NCBI GenBank assembly: GCA_028673005.1
Contig: CM054120.1
Coordinates: 60,758,057-60,822,056 of the forward strand
Source: Tanypteryx hageni
Lineage: Eukaryota; Arthropoda; Insecta; Odonata; Petaluridae
Length of the DNA stretch: 64,000 bases
Direction: 5' to 3'
Shown: piece by piece, positions 45,137-56,060 of the stretch
Layout of the letters: every line of letters starts with the position of its first letter
How positions within the stretch are numbered: position 1 is the first letter of the stretch
Notes under the pieces: model-generated
The model's input: the letters and a program-made list of their open reading frames with translations, nothing else
What the model was told of the DNA's origin: nothing
The model's database searches: none
Made by a program: the position numbers and the translations under genes

Positions 45137-45290
45137 CCGTTATCTAGGCTCGTTCTTTCCGAGGACAATACGAGATCACAATAGAAAATTTCAACCTGCG
45201 ATAGACAATCTTTAGGTAGGTTATGGTGCATTTCACCCCCTGCCACCCACCAATTCGGTGAATAGCAGGGTAACATGTAGATGTAGATGG
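45137..45290 (+). mobile_element. LINE 3' end fragment (copy B)
   Basis: Last ~150 bases of the CR1/Jockey-like LINE: CGTTATCTAGGCTCG, SFFPRTIR coding remnants, the CCCTGC/GCAGGG hairpin and the TAGATG tail. It corresponds to 30982-31134 in copy A. Confidence 0.85.
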
Positions 45291-45660
45291 AATTGGAGAT
45301 TATGAAGTGAAGAGGATGCGTCACAATTCCTTCTGACTCGGTTGAGAGGTTGTTAGCGCATCTGGCAATGTCAAGGTCACGGCTTTGTTTTCTCTTAAGG
45401 ACAAGTTACGCGCTATTAATGATCTAGATCAGCGTTTTCCAACGTGGGCGGTATCGCCCCCCAGGGGGGCGCTACAGCCATTCAGTGAAGCGTTGAGGTG
45501 ACTACTAACTTTAAGGGGGCGTTTGGGCTATTAAGCGGGCTTTGACATTGGTGGCTAGATTCGATCGCTGAAGCATCGAAACATTTAAGTTAAATTTGAT
45601 GTTTTAGTGTCTCTTGTACCCCGTTCACATTACCACAATCATAACCTCGTTAGGCACTAG

Positions 45661-46688
45661 ACACCGCACTAGACCAACTTATTCCTAAAACAATCTGAGC
45701 CAACTCTGAATAAATACAATACCTAATATAATTTATTTCATGAACCAACTCACGTTAAATAAGAATAGAACGTAAGAAATTAAGCATTTATTAATCTATC
45801 TCAGATTTCTTTGAAAATATTCCTCAAATAAATACAAACCGTGCTCTTTAACCTGGTATCAACTATCCTTTTAAATGTTGACAGAGGTGTTATTTATGCT
45901 TCACATGACCGTGCATTAAATAGATTTATCGATTTTACAATTTCGGATTAGGACAGTGTTTGAATCGGTAAATCTATGTCCTTTATGGGTCTTGTTTCGT
46001 ATAAATGTTTATGTGACTCAATAGGTTACTTTCTAGATTTTATTTTACATGTAACAATTTGTCAAAAACACATACTATAATATATATATAATATACTTTG
46101 TCATCACCCCACTCTGATTGAAGTACACGGTCGACCATATCCCTACACACTCCATAAATATTTAAATAGTTCTGATTCTCTTGTTTTGCAATACAAAAAA
46201 AACAAAGTACGATATACTACCGAATAATAATAATATACTTGCAAATATACTCAGAAATAGTGGTTTAGCAGCTATAAATGAAAAGCAAAGGCAAGAAAAT
46301 AATATGATATGCCCGCATTCTGGTTGTTCATTTGCCATTAGAGCTTAAATTTAACGGCAGCAGAGGTCAGTAGCGCCGCCAAAGAAATTACCATGAGCGC
46401 TTGATGTAGAATCCATGGAAATTACGCTGGTTAGTGGGAACCTGTGTGTACGTAGGTATGTTAAAGCCGCCATTTTAACCACCGTAAAATGATGGTAATA
46501 TAAACAGGGCATTACTACTGTTTCATCAGTTCCCTCGTGCTTGTGACATGCGCCATATGTTATCTCGCCTCCGGCGACAAAATGACTTGTCACGGCCCTG
46601 CTAGGATCATAAATGTATATTTTTACGTTTTATTTTTTCATATAGTTTTCTAACAAAAAATTAATTTTATATATTCTTAATTTCAGCT
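45661..46688 (+). other. hAT 5' non-coding region
   Basis: Between the hAT terminus and the transposase start. AT-rich except for a more GC-rich block at about 46350-46610 that could hold promoter sequence. No gene is recognised. Confidence 0.45.
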
Positions 46689-48525
46689 ATGGATAAATAC
46701 TTAAAGCGTAATACTGTTGTGCCTGATGGCAGTAAACCCTCAACTTCCGCTAAAAAACCAAGACAAGAGAAAGTACGACAGGATAATGTTAGTTACGTGC
46801 AGTACGGCTTCATTCCGCTACCAACAGATCAGCGTCGTTCGTTTTGTGTAATTTGTGAATCAGTGCTATCTAATGAGGCCATGAAACCTTCAAGACTGCA
46901 AGATCATCTTCATAAGAGACATCCTGATAAGGCCGGCAGTGACATTGCTCTCTTCCGTAAGCTGAAGGAAACATTCGAAAATCGTCTTACTTGTACTCTT
47001 TCATCCTTCAAAAGAAAAAGTAATATCGATGTCGATAATGGACTCGTTGCTTCTTACAATATTTCCAAAATAATAGCAAAATGTGAGATATCTCACACAG
47101 TAGGTGAAACAATAGTTCTGCCAAGTGCATCTGAAGTTCTAACTACTGTTCTCAAGATATATGCGACGAATATTTTGAAATCCATCCCTCTCAGTAACAA
47201 CACCATATTGCGCCGTATTGACGAAATGAGCGAAGACATAGAAAGTCAACTGTGTGCAGATCTGTGCAATTATGAATTTGGGATACAATTGGATGAAATG
47301 ACGGTGCGAGACAACGAGGCACTGCTAAAGGCTTACGTACGATTTATCAAAGAGGAGGAAGCACATAAAGAAATGCTGTTCTGAAAATCCATGAAGACTA
47401 ATACAAAGGGAAAATCAATCTATGAAGAGCTCCAACGGTATCATAAGAGCAAAGATATTCCAATGAAGAATATGATCGCATGTGCAACAGATGGAGCGCC
47501 ATCAATGATAGGTCACCACACTGGTTTAATCGCATTAAAAAAAGAAATTCCAAATCTCTTTTCAATACAGAGTCATTCATCGTCAACATCTTGCCGCCGA
47601 AAAGCTTAGTCAACGGCTTTCTTCAACGATGGCCATCATAATATCTGCGGTAAACAAGATTAAAGCACATTCATTAAATAGCAGATTATTCCACCAGTTG
47701 TGTGGAAACAACGATGAAGAGTTTGAATTCCTTATTCTTCACACTGAAGTGAGCTGGCTCTCCAAAGCCTAATGCTTGAAACGTTTCTGTAATTTATTTG
47801 AAACCGTTATAGAATTTCTGCAGTCTGCTGACCATGACTTGTGCGAGAAAATTCAATTTTTACATGGAGATGTAGCATATTTGGCCGACATTTATGATAA
47901 AATGAATACGCTACATATGCAGCTTCAAGGTGATAATTTCAATTTAATCAAGGCAAAAACTGCGGTATCCACTTTCATCGGAAAGTTAGAGTTGTTTAAA
48001 CAGAACATTGGCAGGAGAGTCTTATTGCAGTTTCCCAGCATGTGCAGCATAGAAACTTCCTATTCAGACCGTGACTTTGAAGAATATTGCTTACATCTGC
48101 AGTCACTGAAAAGTGACTTTGAGATTCGCTTTAAAGATTTGATTGATTTGGAAATACCTCTCTGGGCAAAGAATCTATTCATTTGCAAAGCGGAAGAACA
48201 AGAACTTAGTCTTCAAGAAGAAATCAGTGAGCCTCAGATTGATGAAGAATCGAAGCAAATCTTCAACCGCAGAGGACATCCAGCCATGTGGCTGCAACAG
48301 CATGTGAAATTTCCCGCTCTATGGAGAAAAGCAAAACTGCTTTATATTGCTTTTTTATCTTCTTGTCTTGTTGAACGAGGATTTAGTGCACTGAACCGCA
48401 TACTAATGAAGAATCGAAACAGTTTGGATATTGTTAATCGTGGGTACTTGAGACTGTTACTAACCAAGTTGACTCCAGATGTTATGAAGTTAGCTAAAAA
48501 CCATCAAGCTCAAGGATCTCATTAG
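46689..48525 (+). pseudogene. hAT transposase, ZBED5/FAM200-like
   Basis: Cut-and-paste transposase of the hAT superfamily. From ATG 46689 (MDKYLKRN) it has a BED-type zinc finger (FCVICESVL...LQDHLHKRHPDK), the RNase-H-like core with QLDEMT and ACATDGAPSMIG, and the C-terminal hAT dimerisation region (CLVERGFSALNRILMKNRNSLDI..RGYLRLLL). Lesions are TGA at 47382-47384 (Cys in relatives: LF.KS), a 1-base frame change near 47570 with the second frame reading VIHRQHLAAEKLSQRL, and TAA at 47770-47772. The length without lesions is about 610 codons, normal for this group. Confidence 0.87.
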
Positions 48526-50291
48526 CATTTTATAATAATACCATTTTATTTACTTTGCTATAACTATGTATGTTAATAAAGCATATTAATAATTTAATGT
48601 GTTATATAGTAGTTGTAGTATTAGAGATTAAGTTGCACCGACTGCTAAGGTCATTTGGCACGAAGGATGGGGAAGGGTTGGAATGGGAGAATGCGGACAT
48701 ACAGAAGAGAGGAGGAAAGCCCAGTGCCGGCATTAGCTTACTCTTTACGAAGAGCACCAAGGGGGTCAAATGTTTATCGTTCCTTGCGAAGGACGGAGTG
48801 CTGATTTTTGAGTTCATTTATTTGCGGCATTTAGGAAAAGCAGCTAGAGAAAAAATTGTAATTATTCATATGTATTAATGAATTTTGAACAAAATACTAA
48901 AACAACAACGCGAATAAAGATATTTCAGGTATGCCAGCTTTTGAGTCTTCTAGTCATCACATCAGATACAGTGAAAAATTGTGAATAGTAGGAATGAAAG
49001 GCTTTTTCAGATAATCGAACAATTAGGGAATCGAATAACAGACAAACTACACGTAAATAAGTAATTTGCTGTATTTTTGAAAATTTACATACATTGGGAT
49101 ATTTTTAATAAGCTAAGACTCAACTGATCACAAAATGAAAAATGTTTTTCTTAATAATTATATTGCCGATACAATTTCACAGACTTACATTCTGTTATTA
49201 TAAACATTTTATTTTAATACAGTAAATAAAAACAAAAAACATTTTCTCAAAGTAACAATTAATTTTATTTTACATCTCTTTTTATCAAAATGTTTTACTG
49301 TTAGTCTATTGAGATAAAATGATGTAGATGTTTTAGATGACTCACGCTCTAATAATCATGGCTCTCTGTGACTGATGTATTACTTTTCTTTTATTTTTTC
49401 CGCTAGCGCTAACGCTCAATAAGGTTTAAATTGACGTCTTTGATTGCTCTTTGGTTTTTTACATAGAAAAATATGGGACGTTTTGATTTTCCTCCGTGCT
49501 ACATTTTGGAGGCCTTTGCTCTTTGCGTAGGTCTTTATAATTCACTATTCTATCAGTTGCCAGAATTTCCCTTTAAGCAACTCTGTTTATATAAATTTAG
49601 AACAGAAAAATAAAAAAGTGCCCAAAATATTTTCAAATTAAACTACTTAGATACTCTGAACTAAAAAAGACGAACATTTTTCGTGAACACACATTCTTTT
49701 TAAAGATGCATTTGATTCAAATAATTCCTATATAGGGTATTCAACTTAATATTAATATGGCACAAATTAATATGAACATTTATTCAGAAAAACTTTTTCC
49801 CTTTTTTCAAGATAACATTAGCACTTCGGAAAATTAAAATTGTTTGGCATAATAAGTCATGTGTGTGTGTGACCCGGTGGTGGCGTTGATTATGTTTTCA
49901 AATTAGATTTAAAAATGAATGCTCTGTAATACGTGGGGTAGTTTGACAATTATTTATATTTCATGATATTAGTCGTAAGTAAAATGAATGTAATAAGTTA
50001 AATTGTGAAATTTAAATCCTATTATTCTGTTATTCTGATTTAAATCGCATGTAAAAATAATTAGCATTGATTAATCCTTTTCGAATTACAGTGCTATGAT
50101 ACATCATTTATTTTTCCTAAGGATTAAATTTGCCTTATCTAAACGTACTGAGATACGAAATTTTAATAGCACACATATTCAACGCTCAGCATTTTATGGT
50201 ACTTTTAATTAAAACCTTAAAGAAATGTATAGATTAAACTTAATAATCCTTAACGAAACTTGATTATTTTAGCAGAGTAAAAATCTTCGGT
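48526..50291. other. Unassigned, hAT 3' flank
   Basis: AT-rich. 48600-48850 is more GC-rich and might be hAT 3' UTR. A short TG run lies at about 49859-49870. No gene, TIR or tail is recognised. Confidence 0.45.
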
Positions 50292-50343
50292 GATTATTAT
50301 TATTATTATTATTGTTATTATTATTATTTATTATTATTTATTT
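50292..50343. repeat. ATT/TTA microsatellite
   Basis: About 16 TTA units with a few interruptions. It is the same repeat type as the Dong-like target, but empty. Confidence 0.9.
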
Positions 50344-50605
50344 TCTCAGAATCTAAATTATAAATGGCTTGTGATTTAAAATTATCTATCTTCTCAGCAA
50401 ACCTTTCCTAATTCGATTAATATTTCCGACTCACAAACAGAATAATATGCTTAATCCTTTCTGGCTTAGTCATGAAAACTCGTTAGTAGAGCCCTTGATG
50501 CTACAATAATTGCATCAAAAAATGCTTGAAAAATCAAAGGTTAATCGAAGACGTATTTAAGAAATTGGATGTTCATTCATTTAGAAATTCATTAACAAAT
50601 TACAA

Positions 50606-50610
<5 letters not shown>

Positions 50611-50688
<78 letters not shown>
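50611..50688. repeat. TA microsatellite, 78 bases
   Basis: Uninterrupted TA run. Open frames of alternating Tyr-Ile across it are artefacts. Confidence 0.97.
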
Positions 50689-50691
<3 letters not shown>

Positions 50692-51665
50692 TATATCTGT
50701 AATCGCGAAAAGAACACACATTAAAATATGTCCCCAATATGAAAGCATGCGTTGTGATATATCTAAAATGTAAGTAGAACAGACCATTTTCCTGTCTGTA
50801 TATCGGCGGAAGGAAATGTCCTATACGAGTCAATTTGTGAATAGATTACACTGCGTAAATTTGAAATTAACTTTATGCAGGTAAATCCTTTAGAAAATAG
50901 TGTATATTTTCACTTAAGCTCATGTGTTGCATCCGATATCAAAGCATATTTTGTTACACGGCAACCCATAAAACTGAGATTTGATTAAATTTGATCATAC
51001 CGTGTTCTATAGTATAAATAGCATGGTAAATTAAATACGATTTTTCAAATAATTTCATAGGGCTATTTTAAATATTTTATTATATTTATAAATGTTACAA
51101 ATTGTCTTTCACCTCTAAAGGATTTATTTTCCAAACGACGAGTCTGTATAAGGAGAACTTGGGATTAATGTAATAAACCTTCTTCTCTCTTCTCACAATT
51201 TTATCCGCGCCCATTTTACTTCCTTTGCATCTTTGCGGTCATAGTTTAGTCGCAGTATTGTAGGCCAGTGCAAAAAACTGTATAAACTACTGTTAACTGC
51301 ATGCGTGATAACAGGGAGAGAGACAAAGACACGTCTCGCTAATCAAGCGCCCACCGCGTCACAGCGTCAATACTTATATAGTATGTATGTACATATTTCG
51401 TTATCGAGAGGAAATCGCGCTGCGTTTCAGGATATTAAGTGAACGAGCTGTATGCAATGCTGTAAGCGGGTACGAATAAGAGAAATTTAACTTCCACGGA
51501 AACAAAAGTTTTAATATAATTTCTGGGCAAAGTGAAACCCTAAACCTTAAATTCATAAAAATCGGGGAAATACACTATTGGAGAGACAGTTCCTGAGATA
51601 AATTATTCTCATAGTTGTACTTCCTCCGTGACTTCCGCAAACACAAATGTTTACATGATTCTCCA
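50689..51665. other. Unassigned spacer
   Basis: No gene or element seen between the TA run and the TAA target of the next LINE. Confidence 0.45.
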
Positions 51666-51753
51666 ATATTATTATTATTTTTATTTACTTTTGTATTTCA
51701 CAGCTTTTGAGCCGGTTATTTCAATGAGGTACGGGCTTTGCCAAGCACTCTCA

Positions 51754-54412
51754 TTACTCGGAACTTAAAAATTGACGTACTATTCTGGTTGTATTTAGTA
51801 TGACAGCTTTCTGTAGGAGGGCATATTGCAATTTAGGTAAATCTATTATTTTTATACTGTTGTGTATGTCTGTAGGGATAATTCCTGTGGTCGATAAAAC
51901 TATTGGGACAATGTGTACAGTATTCATGTTCCACATTCGTTTAATTTCTTCTTTTAGTTCTGTATATTTGTGGTTCTTTTCTACTATGGTTTTCTAAAGA
52001 TTGTGTGTATTTGGGATAGCTATGTCTATTAGATAAGTGGTTTTGGCTACCTTGTCCTGCAAGACTATGTCCGGTCTATTGCTGTGTATAGTTTTGTCCG
52101 TGATTATTGAGCGGTCATAATATAACTTAAATGCATCAGATTCCAAAACTGGTTTAGGTTTGTATTTATAGTAGGGCGTGTTGTCTTCTATTAATTTATG
52201 TTTTAGAGCCAGTTTTTTATGTATAATATTTGCGACTTGATTGTGGCGGTGTAAGTAGTCAGTCTGTGTTAGTCTGATGCATGCTCCTGTAATGTGCTGT
52301 ATAGTTTCCGGGTGTTCTCTACATTTTCGGCATCTGTCATCTTGAATTTGTCTATTCTTTATTATGTACTTTTGGTAGTTCTTTGTATTTATCACTTGAT
52401 CTTGTATGGCTAGCATGAATCCCTCTGTTTCTGGGAAGAGATCTCCGTGTTTAAGCCAGGTGTTCGACGCTTCTTTGTCGACATCAGATCGGCTCAAATC
52501 TTGGGGGTGTCTCCCGTGGAGGGTCATGCGTTTCCACCTATCAATTTTCTCTGCTATTGTTTGGGGTTCTTCATGACCTTTTTTTACTGTATCAGTTAGA
52601 TTCAAAGGTGTATATTTATTATCTGATTTACAAATATTTATGTGAAGAGGGGAATCTAGACGCTCATGAAAATATTTCCTTAGCAGTTTGATTTGGTTAT
52701 TATGTAAGTTTTTTATGTCTATTATATATCTGCCTCCTTCTGTGCGTGGTAGTGTCAATCTGTAAATATTTGAGTACGGGTGGTGCTTTCTGCACTTTGT
52801 CAATTCGGTTCTTATTTTTCGTTGTAAGTTTTCTATATCTGTCTGTCCAAGTTATTATACCGAATGAATATGTTAAAACCGGAATGGCAAAAGTATTAAT
52901 AGCTTTTGTCATATTTTTACTATTTAATTCTGTGTGGAGTATCTTTTTAAGTCTATTGGTAAATTCCATTGTCAGATTTTTCTTAATATCAGTATGGTTT
53001 ATTTTCTTTGACTGTTCGTATCCTAAATACTTGTACATTTCTAATTCATCCATAGGTTCTATTATTCCCTGATTTTCTGTTTCGAATCCTAAGGATTCTA
53101 TTCTTCCTTTTTTTTATGTTTAGCGTTCTACATTTATTCAGTCCAAATTCCATTTTAATGTCTGTCGAAAATTTCTCTACTAGTTTTATTAATTCACTAA
53201 GTTTTGGATGTGTTGATGCATATAGTTTTAAATCATCCATGTACAGTAGGTGTGATATTATATGTTTTGACTGATTATTTTTTATTAAATATCCCGTGTT
53301 CGTTCTGTGTAACATATTTGAGAGTGGATTTAAAGCAAGACAAAACCATACTGGGCTTAAGGAATCACCCTGAAATATACTTCTGTTTATTTTTATTTCC
53401 TTTGTATAAACATTTGTTTTGTTATCAATAAGATTAACTATTGTGTGCCATTGTCGCATGGCTTTCTCCAGGAAATTAACTAAGATCGGGTTTATTCTGT
53501 ATATTTTTAATTCTTCTATTAACCAAGAGTGGGGACTGAATCAAAGGCCTTGCGATAATCTATGTAGCAGCATGAGAGATTTTTCTTGTGTCTTTGTGCT
53601 TGCTTGAGTATTATTGAGTCAATTATCAATTGTTCTTTACAGCCTTTCATGCCTTTGCGACAGCCTTTTTGTTCTTCAGTGAGAATGTTTTCATTGTCTA
53701 AGTGAGAGTTAATTAGATGTGTTATACATGATGTAATAATTTTATAAATGGTTTGTAAGCAGGTTATAGGACGGTAGTTAGATGGGTCATTATTATTCTT
53801 ACTTTTTGGGAGAAGATATGTTTTGCCTTCCATTAGAAATCTAGGTACTTGGTCGGAGTCTTCAATGAATTAATTTATTTGGGTTAGTAAATGTGTGTGT
53901 GTGCATGTAAATATTTTGTACCAGTAGTTGTGAATGTTGTCACTGCCAGTGCATTTCCAGTTATGTGTCATCTGGATGATGGTTTGTAATAAATTCTTAC
54001 CATTTGATGTTGGACTTTCTTTTGTTATAATATTTAAATTGCATTCTGTTTCATTTGGTAAATTTGTAGGTTTGTCATTATTTATAGCCATATTAGTTAA
54101 TATAACTCCCATATCAGCTTCTAATTCTTGGCCTATTTCGTGTTTTAGTTGGTTCAATGTTTCAGGAGATACTAGATTATTTCTTATTATTGCTCTGCGT
54201 TGGTCTGATATACGTTGAACTGTTATAGGTATGTTTGGGTATTGATTTGTAAATGCGGTATGGAGTTGATCTCTGTAGGCTGTCATATCGGATTCTAATT
54301 TTGTAATTCTGAAATACGTGCGCATTATAAAGGTGATAACTTCAGCTGTCCATTTCATGCGTACACGTCTCCGGCCTGCTTGTGTGGTCTCAGTTAAAAG
54401 TGGGTTGCCCAC
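51754..54412 (-). pseudogene. Dong/R4-like RT with restriction-like endonuclease
   Basis: Single-ORF LINE protein, minus strand. The N-terminal part from 54412 is basic (GRRRVRMKWTAEVI, DQRRAIIRNN). RT follows: SNYRPITCLQTIYKI, GCRKGMKGCKEQL, IDYRKAFDSVP, FQGDSLSPVWF and the catalytic YMDDLKLYAS. The C-terminal part has TLPRTEGGRYIIDI, a CCHC-like CRKCREHPETIQHITGAC, the endonuclease-like RPDIVLQDK...YLIDIAIP and a conserved tail (VPIVLSTTGIIP, LLQKAVILNT.RIVRQFL) ending at 51754. In-frame stops lie near 53868 and 51995 (TAG after NTHNL, where relatives have Gln). Frame changes occur near 53510, 53080 and 52800. Confidence 0.83.
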
Positions 54413-55000
54413 CTGAGAAACACATTCAGCTTGTGCAATATTACTTGACGGTGTTGGGTTATTGCATCCATTGGATTTGGCTGTTGCTTTTTCGGGTTGA
54501 CCCGATCAATGTCCGCCTAGTCGACACACGACCACTACCGGCTCGCATACTGAAACCCCCAGCTGTAGCTCCAGAGGTGCCCTGGCGATCCCCAGGCAGC
54601 GGCTTTTTATCTGAGGCTGAACTCCTTTTTCTACTCTCCATTTTCTAAAAAATGGGTTGCCTTTTTAACCTACGGCCAGGTATGATGGCAGTAACCCTGC
54701 TTACTCGGGCTATGGGCGCCGCCGTTGACTTCTAAAGTTCTTCCGCCGTCGTCCTAGGGGAATCCCCTGCCATGGAATTCTCCAGCTTGAGAGGCCTCCC
54801 CCTAGTGTGATACTGGGGTATTGCCCTCTCTCAGCCTCTTACCAGGATGCCGCCCACTTTGGGAACAGACGCACCTGGATTTTATTCTGTTTTGGTCCAC
54901 GGGTGGTATTTTATTTCCCACCTACCCTGCATATCTGCCGGGCATTCCCCTATCCGCCACCTGGGGACGCGCCCGATAGGGGACAGAGAACCCCCACGGG
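54413..55000 (-). other. Dong-like LINE 5' region
   Basis: GC-richer DNA upstream of the RT ORF, ending at the TTA run. A short frame at 54459-54641 (basic, RRTLIGSTRK) may be an N-terminal extension in another frame. The true protein start is uncertain. Confidence 0.5.
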
Positions 55001-55800
55001 TTATTATTATTATTATTATTATTACAGTTGGATTCTTAAAAACAAATACTATTCATAAAAGTGCTACATATTTCGGCTTAAATAATATGTTTTACATTTA
55101 ATTGACATTTATAAAATATATAAATAACTAGCGCAATTGCCCGTCAAAAATGAATTTCCACGCTGAGACACGGCGAAGAAGCAACGACGAGGAAATCAGT
55201 TGACCTTTAATCTCTGTCCTAACGAGGGCCTCACAGCGTGATAGGGGATCGTAGTGCTGCTTATTGCTCCGCTAACACCGCGATCGCCACAAGTCAACAG
55301 CAGAGCTTCTCAGGATTGAAGCGAAACACGCCGGATGACAGGGCGGCAGAGAGCCATTTGCGATGGACGGGGAGACTTAGTTAACGTCTGAGGTTGAGAA
55401 ATAAGGGAGGGAGAGTGTTGTGGGGACGGAAGTAGCAAGAGGGGTGGATGAGGAAAACAGTCCCCGGAACGCAGAATCCCTTACAAAGATCGAAGGCAGA
55501 GAGCACGGACCAATTCCGCACGACCAAAACTTACTTATCCATCTAATTTGGAGAAACATACCATTAAACTGCTTTCGTGGCACAATGAGGAGTCAAATCT
55601 GCTTTCACGGAGTAGGACTGCTTTAAAAATGTATTTTCAATGAATTGAATATGAACATGCACCCAACTCACGTATGTAATCGCTTTTGTCTTTTCATTAA
55701 AAATTTGGAGCCAAAATTGATGAAGTTACAGTGGTCAATGCCCAAACATCCACTGGACGTAGATTCGAGGGGAGTGATATCTTCGTCAGCACAAGAGAGA

Positions 55801-55805
<5 letters not shown>

Positions 55806-55845
<40 letters not shown>
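55806..55845. repeat. TA microsatellite
   Basis: Uninterrupted TA run of 40 bases. Confidence 0.95.
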
Positions 55846-55848
<3 letters not shown>

Positions 55849-56004
55849 GGAAAGAGGTAGGAAAAGTTTTCAGCTGATAGACGATTTGAAAGGGAAAGAG
55901 AGTTATCAAGATAGGAAGAGGACAGCGGAAAATAGGAGTATATGGTGAACCAGGTTTAACCATGAATAATCACGGAACTGTCTACGGACAGACTACCTAT
56001 GATG

Positions 56005-56007
<3 letters not shown>

Positions 56008-56058
<51 letters not shown>
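56008..56058. repeat. TA microsatellite
   Basis: Uninterrupted TA run of about 50 bases. Confidence 0.95.

Positions 56059-56060
<2 letters not shown>

Larger units (their letters stand above)
35702..45660 (+). repeat. Duplicated segment, copy B
   Basis: Direct copy of 16253-31511 without the RTE LINE and without the TTAA element; both empty sites are intact. It has 1.4 kb extra at 36861-38275, a 392-bp tandem duplication at about 40741-41524, and a 380-base deletion relative to copy A near 45136. No gene is supported inside it. Its right end enters the hAT element. Confidence 0.88.
45430..48525 (+). mobile_element. hAT transposon (ZBED5/FAM200-like), 3' end not found
   Basis: The 5' terminus CAGCGTTTTCCAACGTGGGC begins at 45430, followed by a 25-bp palindrome (45451-45475) of the form GTA.CGCCCCCC-A-GGGGGGCG.TAC and GGGGGC-rich subterminal repeats. 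A hAT transposase gene lies on the same strand. I could not find a matching inverted 3' terminus after 48525, so the 3' end is lost or too diverged. Confidence 0.75.
51666..55024 (-). mobile_element. Dong/R4-like LINE in a TAA microsatellite
   Basis: The element (about 51681-55000) lies in reverse orientation between an ATT run (51666-51680) and a TTA run (55001-55024), that is, inside a TAA repeat. The R4-clade element Dong is known for TAA-repeat insertion. The protein order DNA-binding-like N-terminus, RT, CCHC-like motif, restriction-like endonuclease agrees with that clade. The 5' UTR is GC-richer (54640-55000). Confidence 0.8.

Noticed and set aside
48570..48878. 102-codon frame after the hAT transposase
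   Set aside because: No family resemblance. It spans likely hAT 3' non-coding DNA.
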